A stretch of DNA of 64,000 nt, taken from the NCBI GenBank assembly GCA_910576865.1, contig CAJTKE010000016.1:1-64000 (forward strand), read 5' to 3'. Made by a program: the position numbers and the translations under genes. This document shows positions 16,764 to 24,685 of this stretch, in pieces (the stretch's first letter is position 1; the number at the start of each line of letters is the position of its first letter). The stretch is from an uncultured Oscillibacter sp. (GTDB lineage: Bacteria; Bacillota; Clostridia; Oscillospirales; Oscillospiraceae). The notes beneath the pieces were generated by a model, which ran no database searches, was not told where the DNA came from, and saw only the letters and a list, made by a program, of their open reading frames with translations.

Positions 16764-17534
16764 TCAGATGTTCTTTTTGATGGTGTTGATGGCCCCCTTC
16801 TCCAGCCGGGAGACCTGGGCCTGGGAGATGCCCACCTCGGCGGAGACCTCCATCTGGGTCTTGCCCTCGTAGAACCGCAGGGACAGGATGCGCCGCTCCC
16901 GGTCGTCCAGACGGCGCAGGGCGTCTTTCAGGGCGATGCGGTCCGTCCAGCGCTCGTCGGTGTTCTGGGTGTCCCGGACCTGGTCCATGACGCACAGGGC
17001 GTCCCCGCCGTCGGAGTACACCGGCTCATAGAGGGACACCGGGTCCACGATGGCGTCCATGGCGAAAACCACGTCCTCCCGGGGGATGTCCAGCTCCTTG
17101 GCGATCTGCTCCACCGTGGGCTCCCGCTGGGTCTCGTTCAGCAGCCGCTCCCGGACCTGGAGGACCTTGTAGGCCGTGTCCCGCATGGAGCGGGAGACCC
17201 GGATGGCGCTGTTGTCCCGGAGATAGCGGCGGATCTCGCCGATGATCATGGGCACGCCGTAGGTGGAAAATTTCACCGGCTGGTTGATGTCAAAGTTGTC
17301 GATGGCCTTGATGAGCCCCACGCAGCCCACCTGGAAGAGGTCGTCCACGTTCTCCCCCCGGCTGGAGAAGCGCTGGATCACCGACAGCACCAGCCGGAGG
17401 TTCCCCTCGATGAGCTGGCGGCGGGCCTCCTGGTCCCCCTCCTTGGTCCGGCGGAGGAGGGCCATGGCCTCCTCGTTTTTCAGCACCTTCAGCTTGGCGG
17501 TGTTGACCCCCGCGATCTCGACTTTTCCCTGCAT
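16764..17534 (-). CDS. sigG: Sporulation sigma factor SigG
   Basis: Sigma-G directs late forespore transcription. The 256-residue protein has the N-terminal NTAKLKVLKN stretch typical of SigG and region 2 with QVGCVGLIKAIDNFD and KFSTYGVPMIIGEIRRYLRD. Region 3 reads IRVSRSMRDTAYKVLQVRE, and the region 4 helix-turn-helix GKTQMEVSAEVGISQAQVSR follows. It stands alone rather than beside sigE here, is read from a sigma-F/G-type promoter at 17606-17634, and ends at a strong terminator. SigF is encoded separately at 33451-34155 and the two are clearly distinguishable. Confidence 0.95.
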   Translation of the reverse strand: MQGKVEIAGVNTAKLKVLKNEEAMALLRRTKEGDQEARRQLIEGNLRLVLSVIQRFSSRGENVDDLFQVGCVGLIKAIDNFDINQPVKFSTYGVPMIIGEIRRYLRDNSAIRVSRSMRDTAYKVLQVRERLLNETQREPTVEQIAKELDIPREDVVFAMDAIVDPVSLYEPVYSDGGDALCVMDQVRDTQNTDERWTDRIALKDALRRLDDRERRILSLRFYEGKTQMEVSAEVGISQAQVSRLEKGAINTIKKNI

Positions 17535-17605
17535 GAAAGCGTGCCCCCCTTGTGTATACTTCCACGCGGCGGGCGGGGTCTCCCCCTCTTTGCCGCCGCA
17601 AGGTC

Positions 17606-17634
17606 AGTATCTCCAGAGGCCATTTTTCCTATAC
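17606..17634 (-). promoter_or_regulatory. Sigma-F/sigma-G promoter of sigG
   Basis: The minus strand reads GTATA (17634-17630), a 15-base spacer, then GGAGATACT (17614-17606). This fits the forespore promoter consensus GYATA-N15-GGnnAnAnT. It is consistent with sigma-F activation and sigma-G autoregulation, as in Bacillus. Confidence 0.75.
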
Positions 17635-17701
17635 TGGGACCTTTTGTCAGAATAGGACGTCCCGGGGGGCGCATAGGCTTCCTTGAAAGGAGTTGAGGAC
17701 G

Positions 17702-17974
17702 ATGCAATTCCGGTTTCGGGATCTCCGCCGGAAGGAGGTCATCAACATCAACGACGGCGCCCGCCTGGGGCCGGTGGCGGACGTGGACATCAAAGCCCCG
17801 GAGGGGCAGGTGGCGGCCATTGTGGTCTATGGGCCCGCCCGGTTCTTCGGGCTCTTCGGCCGGGGGGAGGAGTTTTACATCCCCTGGGACTGCATCCAGC
17901 GCATCGGAGACGACATCATCCTCATCGACAAAACTTTCCAGAGAAGGGAGCCGGAGCGGAAGCGGCGGCGCTGA
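17702..17974 (+). CDS. ymxH: YlmC/YmxH family sporulation protein (PRC-barrel)
   Basis: The 90-residue protein starts at ATG 17702 behind AAAGGAG. It has the usual PRC-barrel sequence: MQFRFRDLRRKEVININDG, LGPVADVDI, then IPWDCIQRIGDDIILID and an arginine-rich tail. YlmC/YmxH proteins are short sporulation-associated proteins of unclear molecular role. It is divergent from sigG, a pairing seen often in Clostridia. Confidence 0.9.
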   Translation: MQFRFRDLRRKEVININDGARLGPVADVDIKAPEGQVAAIVVYGPARFFGLFGRGEEFYIPWDCIQRIGDDIILIDKTFQRREPERKRRR

Positions 17975-17981
17975 GAGGCGG

Positions 17982-18860
17982 TCAGGTCAATTCCTTCCTC
18001 AAAAGCTCCAGGAACAGCTCCATGGCCGGAGTGACCCACCGGCCCTTCCTCCAGGCGCACAGGGCCGGAGCGGGGACGCCGGAGATGGGGGCCTCCAGCT
18101 CCACCAGCCGCCCGTCCGCCAGCTCCTCCTCCGCCACAAAGCGGGGCAGGTAGGTGAAGCCCAGGTTGCTCATGACGCAGCGCTTGATGGTCTCGATGCT
18201 CCACAGCTCCAGCGTCACGTCCAGCTCGATCTCCCGCCGGCGGAGATAGTCCTCCAAGCGGCGGCGGAAGATGCTGTCCGGCTCGTCGGTGACCAGGGAG
18301 ACGGCTTTCCGCTGGCCCGGGGTGGTGAAATCCGGCTCCGGGAAGTCCGGGGAGGCCAGCAGCACGATGTCATAGCTCCCCAGGGACTCCACCTCCAGGG
18401 ACTCCCGGTTCCAGTCCATGTCATAGCCCACTCCCAGATCACAGGACCCGTCCCGGACGCCCTGGGGAATCCGCATGCAGTTGCAGTCCCGGATCACCAG
18501 CCGGACCTGGGGGGCCCGCTCCCGGAAGGCCCGGATCACCGGCTGCATCCGATAGCACAGCAGGGTCTCCGCCAGATCCACCCGGAGGGTCCCCGAGGGG
18601 ACCTGTCCCCCCTTTCCGCATTCCAGCAGCCGGTCCGCCGCCGCCAGCAGCTCCCGGGCCCGAGGCAGGATCCGCTCCCCCGCCTCCGTCAGGGCCATCC
18701 TCCGACCCACCCGCTCGAAGAGGGGGACGCCCAGCTCCTCCTCCAGCTGCTGAATCTGGACGGTGATGGTGGACTGGGTGTAGCCCAGCCGCTCCGCCGC
18801 TCTCTGATAGCTCCCCTGGTCCACTACGGCCTGAAGGGTGCGCAGGTTTTTCAACTCCAT
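17982..18860 (-). CDS. LysR-family transcriptional regulator
   Basis: From ATG 18860, behind GGGAGGCGG, the protein has 292 residues. Residues 1-60 form the winged helix-turn-helix (LRTLQAVVDQGSYQRAAERL and YTQSTITVQIQQLEEELG). A periplasmic-binding-like effector domain follows. An in-frame ATG 15 codons upstream has no ribosome binding site. It is transcribed away from the LysE-type exporter gene across a 116-base gap, so it probably controls that exporter and itself in response to an amino acid; the ligand is unknown. Confidence 0.9.
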   Translation of the reverse strand: MELKNLRTLQAVVDQGSYQRAAERLGYTQSTITVQIQQLEEELGVPLFERVGRRMALTEAGERILPRARELLAAADRLLECGKGGQVPSGTLRVDLAETLLCYRMQPVIRAFRERAPQVRLVIRDCNCMRIPQGVRDGSCDLGVGYDMDWNRESLEVESLGSYDIVLLASPDFPEPDFTTPGQRKAVSLVTDEPDSIFRRRLEDYLRRREIELDVTLELWSIETIKRCVMSNLGFTYLPRFVAEEELADGRLVELEAPISGVPAPALCAWRKGRWVTPAMELFLELLRKELT

Positions 18861-18915
18861 GAAACCGCCTCCCGACTCATTGATTTTTTTAATAGTATAC
18901 TTCAAAAACTTTCGC

Positions 18916-18944
18916 TTTTCAAATGGATTGTTTTCTGCTATGAT
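18916..18944 (+). promoter_or_regulatory. Candidate promoter of the LysE-type exporter gene
   Basis: TTTTCA, 17 bases and TATGAT precede the exporter ATG by about 33 bases. The weak -35 box fits a promoter that needs activation by the divergent LysR protein. Confidence 0.5.
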
Positions 18945-18976
18945 GGGGCCATCCTGAAAAAAGGACGGTGGCCGTC

Positions 18977-19570
18977 ATGCCCGTGTCCCTGATACCCTCT
19001 TTCCTGATCTACTGCTATGTGGGCGCCATCACCCCGGGGCCCGCCAATCTCTGTTCCCTTGCCACCGCCCTGCGGTACGGGAGGGGCCCCGCCCTGCGGC
19101 AGTGGCGGGGGCTGTTCACCGGCTTCTTCCTGGTATCCATGACCTCCGTGCTGGCCACGTATTTTCTGGGCGCGGTGCTGAACCAGTATACGGGCTTTCT
19201 CTCCTGGGTGGGGGCGGCTTATCTCCTGTGGATGGCTTTCAACACCCTCCGCTCCTCCTCCGGGCCGGAGGGTCAGGCGCCGGAGGCCCCCGGCTTCTGG
19301 TCCGGCCTGCTGGTGAACCTCACCAATGTGAAGGTCATGATCTTCTGTCTCATGGCCCTGTCCTCCTATGTGCTGCCCTTTGACGGCTCCTTCTGGTCCC
19401 TGCTGGCGGTGGGGCTGTTCCTGCCCTTCACCGGGCCCCTGGCGAATCTGGTGTGGCTTTTCGCCGGGGCGGCCCTGCAAACGTTGTTCCTCAACCACCG
19501 CAGGGCGGTGGACGCCGGCTGCGCCGCCGCCCTGGCGCTGTGCGCCGTCAGTCTGGTCCTGCCCCACTGA
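18977..19570 (+). CDS. LysE/RhtB family amino-acid exporter
   Basis: This 197-residue membrane protein has about six hydrophobic segments. It shows the family signature near the N-terminus (YVGAITPGPANLCSLATAL), where the ITPGPN-like motif is diagnostic, plus LSWVGAAYLLWMAFNTLRS and LLVNLTNVKVMIFCLMAL. It exports an amino acid or derivative by proton exchange. ATG 18977 lies 11 bases from AAAGGA; a GTG three codons earlier is too close to it. Its divergent LysR partner is the likely regulator. Confidence 0.88.
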   Translation: MPVSLIPSFLIYCYVGAITPGPANLCSLATALRYGRGPALRQWRGLFTGFFLVSMTSVLATYFLGAVLNQYTGFLSWVGAAYLLWMAFNTLRSSSGPEGQAPEAPGFWSGLLVNLTNVKVMIFCLMALSSYVLPFDGSFWSLLAVGLFLPFTGPLANLVWLFAGAALQTLFLNHRRAVDAGCAAALALCAVSLVLPH

Positions 19571-19588
19571 ACCGTACATGAAACCACC

Positions 19589-19622
19589 AACGCCGTCAGG
19601 ACCGCGCGGTCCTGACGGCGTT
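19589..19622. terminator. Perfect 15-bp inverted repeat between convergent genes
   Basis: AACGCCGTCAGGACC pairs perfectly with GGTCCTGACGGCGTT around a GCGC loop. It lies between the convergent exporter and DUF342 genes and probably stops transcription in both directions, although neither side has a long T-run. Confidence 0.6.
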
Positions 19623-19648
19623 GTGCCATGCCTCAACAGGGTCTGTTT

Positions 19649-21304
19649 CTATTTCAGGAGGAGCCGGTTCTCCACCATGTGGATGTCGCAGTCATCCTGC
19701 TCCTCGGTGATTTCCTCCACCAGCTTTCCGATCTGAACGCTCAGGAAGGGGTACACCTTCTCACAGCGCACCCTCCCCCTGCTCTTTTTGTCCAGCTCCT
19801 TGCTCAGCGTTTTCAGCCGGCTCGTCAGGGATTCCTGCTGCTCAAAATAAAGCTGCCGCTGTTCCACCAGCTGATCCAGCAGGGACTTCTCCTCGTCAGA
19901 AATCCGGATACCCTTTCTCCGCAGGCTGGTGATGGGCTTCCACAGCTTTTCCAGGGTCGCCTGCGTCTCCGCCAGCTCCGCCCTGACCTGCTCCCAGGCC
20001 TCCGGGAGGTCCGGGGGAAAGCCCACCGAAAACACGCACCGGCCCCCGGCCAGATTGCCGATCCGGCGGCACAGGACGCTGTCGCCCGCCCGGATCCGGC
20101 TGTTCACGATCATGCCCCGTCCGTTCATGACATAGGTCGTTCCGCCGCAGCGGACGGCGCTGTTGGAGATCGTCTCCGCGATCACGCTGGTCCCACTCTC
20201 GATCTTCGCCCACTCTATCACGGGAGACTGCACCTGACGGGCGGCGGACAGGAAGGTCTCGCCCTCCGTCCCGAAAACGCCCTTCTGCACCCGGACGGTC
20301 CCTCCTGTGGACATCACCCGGGCCCGGCCCATCTTCCCGTTGATGACGATTTCACCGGAGGCCTCCACATCCACGCCCCCGTCCACATTCCCCCCTATGT
20401 AGAGGTTGCCGGAAACCCGGAGCGTCCCCTGGAACTGGTCCAGGTCGCCGTCGATGATCTTCTGCTCATGCACACAGAATTTGTCGTCTTCAATGTATAA
20501 CATTCCATCCACATCGGCCGTGAGCGCCTGTCCGCCCCGGCTGATGCCGGTGTTCTTCCCTTGGGGGATGGGGGCGCTGTTCACCGGCGGGCTGGGAAGC
20601 CTCTTTCCCGTCACATCCATGCCGTCCGTCCCCTCCCTCGGGGGCCGGATCAGACAGATGACCGTCCCCTTCCGGATGGGCTGCAGCTCGATGTCCTGGC
20701 CAAAGTCCACCTCGCTCCCGCTCTGCACCTTCAGGCTCAGATTCCCGTGCCGCTGGAGAAGCTCCGTCACCTTCCCGTCCTCTCCGGGCAGGGGCGGCTT
20801 TCCCCGGGCCACCAGGAAAATGCGGAAATAACCCTGTTCAAAGTCCTTTTGGATATCCTCCCGCAGAATACCGTGATTGATGCCCTCGTAGCGCATATCC
20901 CCCAGAAATTGCTCCAGGGTGATGTCGTCCCCGCCGTTCTCCGGGCGGAACAGGCACGCGTAGGCGCTCATCCGGTCCTCGGCGAGGAAGAAGCGGGCCT
21001 CCGCCCTCATGGGGCGCATTTCGCCGTTGGTCGCCTCCTTGTACCGGGCCCGGCAGTCTTCTTTCAACGTTCGGATAAACGCGTCCACCATTCTGCCGTC
21101 CTGGGGATATGCCTCCTTCAGTCCGCCGCCCGACGTCTCAAGCTCAGAGAAAACCCTTCTGTAAGGAGTGGGCTGATATGTTTTCTTCTCCTGTCCGCCT
21201 GTCTCCTTCGAGGCAAAACGATTAAAAAACGCCACTCTCAACCCCGCCTTTTCTTCCGTCAGGTACAATATCCTCTTATCCACAGGCCGCGTTCGCTTAT
21301 GCAT
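19649..21304 (-). CDS. DUF342 domain (FapA-like) protein
   Basis: The 551-residue protein has a variable N-terminal part (1-185) and a FapA-type region. That region is marked by a VDFGQDIELQPIRKGTVICL stretch and DGMDVTGKRLPS, followed by a right-handed beta-helix repeat (GTLRVSGNLYIGGNVDGGVD, VINGKMGRARVMSTGG, CGGTTYVMNGRGMIVNSRI). A C-terminal coiled coil (460-530) completes it. FapA/DUF342 proteins are cytoplasmic, have been tied to polar organisation and motility in Vibrio, and have no firm role in Clostridia. The assigned ATG has only a weak ribosome binding site, so the start could be further in. Confidence 0.8.
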   Translation of the reverse strand: MHKRTRPVDKRILYLTEEKAGLRVAFFNRFASKETGGQEKKTYQPTPYRRVFSELETSGGGLKEAYPQDGRMVDAFIRTLKEDCRARYKEATNGEMRPMRAEARFFLAEDRMSAYACLFRPENGGDDITLEQFLGDMRYEGINHGILREDIQKDFEQGYFRIFLVARGKPPLPGEDGKVTELLQRHGNLSLKVQSGSEVDFGQDIELQPIRKGTVICLIRPPREGTDGMDVTGKRLPSPPVNSAPIPQGKNTGISRGGQALTADVDGMLYIEDDKFCVHEQKIIDGDLDQFQGTLRVSGNLYIGGNVDGGVDVEASGEIVINGKMGRARVMSTGGTVRVQKGVFGTEGETFLSAARQVQSPVIEWAKIESGTSVIAETISNSAVRCGGTTYVMNGRGMIVNSRIRAGDSVLCRRIGNLAGGRCVFSVGFPPDLPEAWEQVRAELAETQATLEKLWKPITSLRRKGIRISDEEKSLLDQLVEQRQLYFEQQESLTSRLKTLSKELDKKSRGRVRCEKVYPFLSVQIGKLVEEITEEQDDCDIHMVENRLLLK

Positions 21305-21322
21305 ACTGCCACTTATAAAAAT

Positions 21323-21351
21323 ACTGTAACATTTCTATGGAAAAATTTCAA
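21323..21351 (-). promoter_or_regulatory. Candidate promoter of the DUF342 gene
   Basis: TTGAAA, 17 bases and TACAGT are found on the minus strand just before the gene. The leader would be only about 10 bases, which is short and makes either this promoter or the assigned start uncertain. Confidence 0.45.
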
Positions 21352-21432
21352 GTATTATCCCGGCGAAAAAGTTAATTCTTACCCGTCGCGGCGGCATTCC
21401 GGGAAAGCCGGTCGTTTTTTCCGCCCCTCCGT

Positions 21433-21461
21433 TTGCCTTTTCGGCAAAAATAGAGTATGAT
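21433..21461 (+). promoter_or_regulatory. Promoter of the isomerase-aldolase operon
   Basis: TTGCCT, 17 bases and TATGAT lie 30 bases before the isomerase start. An inverted repeat TTTGCC/GGCAAA overlaps the -35 box and may be an operator. Confidence 0.6.
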
Positions 21462-21490
21462 GGGGAAAACGGCTGAAGGAGGCGCGGGCA

Positions 21491-22543
21491 ATGGAGCGGA
21501 TGGACGAAGGGATGCCCTTTCTCCTGCGATACGAAAACGTGGCCTGGTACGAGGACGGAAAGGTCCGCATCCTGGACCGCCGGGTCTATCCCCGGGAGGT
21601 CCGGTATGAGGTCTGCGAGACTTACGGCCAGGTGGTCCGGGCCATCGCGGATATGGTGACCCAGAGCGCCGGGCCCTATACCGCCGTGGGCATGGGCATG
21701 GCGCTGGCGGCCCATCAGGTCCGGAGCAAGGGAAAAGCGGAGCAGACCGCGTTTCTCCGCCGGGCGGCGGAAGAGCTGGCTCACGCCCGGCCCACCACCG
21801 CCGGGCGCTACGGCAAAATCACCTTCCGCTGCGCCGCGGTGGCGGAGGCGGCGCTGGAGGCGGGGCGAGACCCTGTCTCCGCCATAGTGGAGGACACGCT
21901 GTCCTCCCTGAACCGGCGCTACGGTGTCATGCAGCTGGTGGGAGACCAGCTGGAACCGCTTATCCCGGAGGGCGGAACCATCCTGACCCAGTGCTACGGG
22001 GAAACCATCATCGGGACCCTCATCCGGGCCGCGGGGCGGACGGGGAAGTCCTTCCGGGTCTTCTGCGCGGAGACCCGGCCCTTCCTTCAGGGGGCCCGGC
22101 TGACCGCCAGCTGCTTCGCCCAGGCGGGCTTTGACACCACGGTGATTACGGACAACATGGCGGCCTGCGCCATGGAGCGGGAGGGAATCGACCTGTTCAC
22201 CTCCGCCGCGGATGTCATCGCCCGGGACGGGCACATCGCCAACAAAACCGGCACGTTCCAAATCGCGATTCTGGCGAAGTACTTCGGCGTTCCCTACTAT
22301 GTCACCGGCATCCCCGACGAGGACAAGCGGTCCACGGCGGATATCGTCATTGAGCGGCGGGATCCCGGCCCGGTGCTCAGCTCCTGGGGCATCCCCAACA
22401 CCGTCCCGGAGGTCAGGGGCATCTACCCCTCCTTCGACGTGACGCCGCCCCACCTGATTTCCGGCGTGGTGACGGACAAGGGGGTCTATGTCCCCTATCT
22501 GCTGGACCGCTACTTCGACACGGAAGTCCGGGAATTTTATTGA
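21491..22543 (+). CDS. MtnA-like sugar-1-phosphate isomerase (eIF2B-alpha family)
   Basis: The 350-residue protein matches the aldose-ketose isomerase fold shared by methylthioribose-1-phosphate isomerase and eIF2B. It has VVRAIADMVTQSAGPY, HARPTTAGRYGKI, a probable catalytic cysteine in LTQCYGET, and the aspartate-containing AADVIARDGHIANKTGTF. In MtnA these regions convert 5-methylthioribose-1-phosphate or 5-deoxyribose-1-phosphate to the ribulose. The motifs are variants of the classical MtnA ones, so the substrate may be 5-deoxyribose-1-phosphate. A class II aldolase follows after 13 bases, which favours a salvage shunt. No kinase or nucleosidase is nearby. Confidence 0.8.
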   Translation: MERMDEGMPFLLRYENVAWYEDGKVRILDRRVYPREVRYEVCETYGQVVRAIADMVTQSAGPYTAVGMGMALAAHQVRSKGKAEQTAFLRRAAEELAHARPTTAGRYGKITFRCAAVAEAALEAGRDPVSAIVEDTLSSLNRRYGVMQLVGDQLEPLIPEGGTILTQCYGETIIGTLIRAAGRTGKSFRVFCAETRPFLQGARLTASCFAQAGFDTTVITDNMAACAMEREGIDLFTSAADVIARDGHIANKTGTFQIAILAKYFGVPYYVTGIPDEDKRSTADIVIERRDPGPVLSSWGIPNTVPEVRGIYPSFDVTPPHLISGVVTDKGVYVPYLLDRYFDTEVREFY

Positions 22544-22556
22544 GGAGGTTACAGCC

Positions 22557-23222
22557 ATGCTGCTGCGGAAGGAACGGGAGCTGGTGGTGGAGTACGGCAG
22601 GAAGATGAGCGCCGACCGGCTCTGCACCGGCACCAGCGGGAACATCAGCATCTTTGACCCGGAGCGGGGCCTCATGGCCATCAGTCCCTCGGGCATCGGC
22701 TACTTCGACACCCGGCCGGAGGACGTGGTGGTGACGGACCTGGAGGCCCGCGTCGTGGAGGGAACCCGGAAGCCCTCCAGCGAGTGGGCCCTCCACACCC
22801 TCTTCTACAAGCGCAAGCCCCACATCCGGGCCGTGGTCCACACCCACTCCATGTACTGCACCACCTTCGCCGTCCTGGGCCGGCCCCTCCAGGCCGTCCA
22901 CTACGCCATCGCCGACGCCGGGGCGGCGGAAATCCCCTGCGCGCCTTACCATCCCTTCGGCACCCTGGAGCTGGCGGAGGCCGCCGTGAAGACCGCCGGG
23001 GACAGCGACGCCGTGCTGCTGGGAAACCACGGGCTGGTGGCCTGCGGGCGGGACATCGCCGGGGCCTATGGACTGGCGCTGAACATGGAGTACGTGGCGG
23101 AGCTCCAATACCGGGCTCTGTGTATCGGGACGCCCAACATCCTGGACTGGGAGGCTATGGAGGACGTGATGGAACGCTTCAAATCCTACGGACAGCCGGA
23201 CAAACAGAAGTCGGGCTACTAG
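22557..23222 (+). CDS. Class II aldolase (FucA-like), likely 5-deoxyribulose-phosphate aldolase
   Basis: The 221-residue zinc enzyme has GTSGNISI near the N-terminus, the phosphate-binding SPSGIGYFDT, the catalytic glutamate in PSSEWALH, zinc ligands in VVHTHSMYCTTFA and a third histidine in LLGNHGLVACG. Class II aldolases of this group split ketose-1-phosphates into dihydroxyacetone phosphate and an aldehyde. Paired with an MtnA-like isomerase it fits the DHAP shunt, which disposes of 5'-deoxyadenosine or methylthioadenosine. Fuculose-phosphate aldolase activity is the main alternative. Confidence 0.82.
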   Translation: MLLRKERELVVEYGRKMSADRLCTGTSGNISIFDPERGLMAISPSGIGYFDTRPEDVVVTDLEARVVEGTRKPSSEWALHTLFYKRKPHIRAVVHTHSMYCTTFAVLGRPLQAVHYAIADAGAAEIPCAPYHPFGTLELAEAAVKTAGDSDAVLLGNHGLVACGRDIAGAYGLALNMEYVAELQYRALCIGTPNILDWEAMEDVMERFKSYGQPDKQKSGY

Positions 23223-23242
23223 TTTTTCTCAATCTGTCAAGA

Positions 23243-23276
23243 GAAGGCGGGATGCCTGCAGCATCCCGCCTTCTTT
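23243..23276. terminator. Bidirectional terminator between aldolase and xdh operon
   Basis: GAAGGCGGGATGC pairs with GCATCCCGCCTTC around a five-base loop, a perfect 13-bp stem followed by a short T-rich tail. It lies between the convergent aldolase and 2Fe-2S subunit genes. Confidence 0.8.
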
Positions 23277-23282
23277 CTGCTG

Positions 23283-23789
23283 TCACTGCGGAACATCTTT
23301 CCCCAGGCGCCTGTACATGGTCTTCTTCACCGCCCGGAGGATGTTCTCATACCCCGTGCAGCGGCACAGGTGGCCGGAGAGGAGTTTCCGGAGCTCTCCG
23401 TCCGTATACTCCTTCCCGCTCTCCAGGATCTCCACCGCCGTCAGGATGAAGCCCGGGGAGCAGAAGCCGCACTGAATCGCCGCCTCGTCCACAAAGGCCT
23501 GCTGGATGTCGGAAAGCTCGCCGTTGGGGCCCAGGAGACCCTCCAGGGTACGGACTTTCTTCCCCTCGGCCCAGACGGCCAGATAGATGCAGGAGTTGAA
23601 GGCCTCCCCGTCAATGAGGACGTTGCAGGCCCCGCACTCTCCCACCTCGCAGCCCTTTTTCACCGAGGTCATCCGGAAGTCGTTCCGGAGCATGTCGGTG
23701 AGGCTGGCCCGGACGTCCACCGTCCGCTCCACGTCCTTGCCGTTGAGGTTGAAGCGCACGGTCTGGTACTGAATCTGATGCTTCTCCAT
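23283..23789 (-). CDS. xdhC: 2Fe-2S subunit of a xanthine dehydrogenase-family enzyme
   Basis: The 168-residue electron-transfer subunit has two 2Fe-2S clusters. The plant-ferredoxin-type site is Cys-x4-Cys-x2-Cys-x11-Cys in GCEVGECGACNVL and beyond. The alpha-helical site uses CGFC and CRC (IQCGFCSPGFIL and LSGHLCRCTGYENI). It passes electrons from the molybdenum site to FAD. Its ATG at 23789 overlaps the stop of the FAD subunit as TGATG, so translation is coupled. It is the last gene of the three-gene enzyme. Confidence 0.92.
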   Translation of the reverse strand: MEKHQIQYQTVRFNLNGKDVERTVDVRASLTDMLRNDFRMTSVKKGCEVGECGACNVLIDGEAFNSCIYLAVWAEGKKVRTLEGLLGPNGELSDIQQAFVDEAAIQCGFCSPGFILTAVEILESGKEYTDGELRKLLSGHLCRCTGYENILRAVKKTMYRRLGKDVPQ

Positions 23790-24670
23790 CACAGGTCACC
23801 TCCCGCCAGTCTCACGGATTCAATGAAGGCCCGCCTGGCGCTCTCCACGGCGATGTGGAGGCGGAAGTCCCTGGCCGCCCGCCAGGAGTCCCGGGGGTTG
23901 ATGTCCTCCTTCACCGCCTGGGCGAATTCCTCCGCCAGCTCCAGGCTGACGGGCCGTCCCGCCGCCAGTTTCTCCGCCGTCCCGGCCCGCAGGGGCACGG
24001 GACCCGCCACGCCGAAGGCCACCCGGGCCCGCTCCACCGTTTTCCTGTCGGCGGAGAGGCGGACATTGACGGAGGTCCCCAGGGTCGCGATGTCCATGGC
24101 GTTCCGCATGGCGTATTTGATGTAGTGGCCGAAGCAGTTTTCGTAGCTCTCTTTGGGAATCAGGATGGCGGTCTGAAGCTCGCCCTCCCGGATGTCCACC
24201 TTACCCGCCTTGATGTAGAACTCCTGGATAGGCTGGCGGCGGACGCCGTCAGGACCCGTCAGCTCCACAATGGCGTCCCAGGCGTGGAGGGTGGAGGCGG
24301 AGTCGGCGGAGGTGACGCCGTTGCAGGTGTTCCCCCCGATGGTGCCGATGTTCCGGATCTGGGGCCCGCCCACCTGATCCACGGCCTCCCCCAGGACGTT
24401 GATATATTTCTGAATCAGGGGGTCCCGGGTGATGTGGGAGAAGCTGGTCAGGGACCCGATGCGCAGGGTCCCATCCTCGTCCAGGGACACGCCCCGAATC
24501 TCGTCCAGGGTCTGGATGGAGATGAGCTCCGCCCCGGCCCGTTTGCCCTCCCGCATCTGGACCAGCACATCGGACCCTCCGGCGATGATCTGGGCCTCGG
24601 GGTGGGCGAGGCGCAGGGCCACGGCGTCCGCCACGGTTTTCGCCTGATACAGGGCTTTCATGTCATACAT
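23789..24670 (-). CDS. xdhB: FAD-binding subunit of a xanthine dehydrogenase-family enzyme
   Basis: The 293-residue subunit carries the FAD-binding segments AQIIAGGSDVLVQMREGKR and IRNIGTIGGNTCNG (the GT-GGN motif contacting the flavin phosphates), and a C-terminal CO-dehydrogenase-flavoprotein domain. It delivers electrons to NAD or another acceptor. It lies 15 bases after the large subunit gene and overlaps the 2Fe-2S gene. The start at 24670 follows AAAGGAGGG. Confidence 0.92.
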   Translation of the reverse strand: MYDMKALYQAKTVADAVALRLAHPEAQIIAGGSDVLVQMREGKRAGAELISIQTLDEIRGVSLDEDGTLRIGSLTSFSHITRDPLIQKYINVLGEAVDQVGGPQIRNIGTIGGNTCNGVTSADSASTLHAWDAIVELTGPDGVRRQPIQEFYIKAGKVDIREGELQTAILIPKESYENCFGHYIKYAMRNAMDIATLGTSVNVRLSADRKTVERARVAFGVAGPVPLRAGTAEKLAAGRPVSLELAEEFAQAVKEDINPRDSWRAARDFRLHIAVESARRAFIESVRLAGGDL

Positions 24671-24685
24671 ACGCTGGGCCCTCCT

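Noticed and set aside
19589..19622. An insertion-sequence end or attachment site
   Set aside because: The perfect inverted repeat lies exactly between two convergent gene ends, which a terminator explains more simply.
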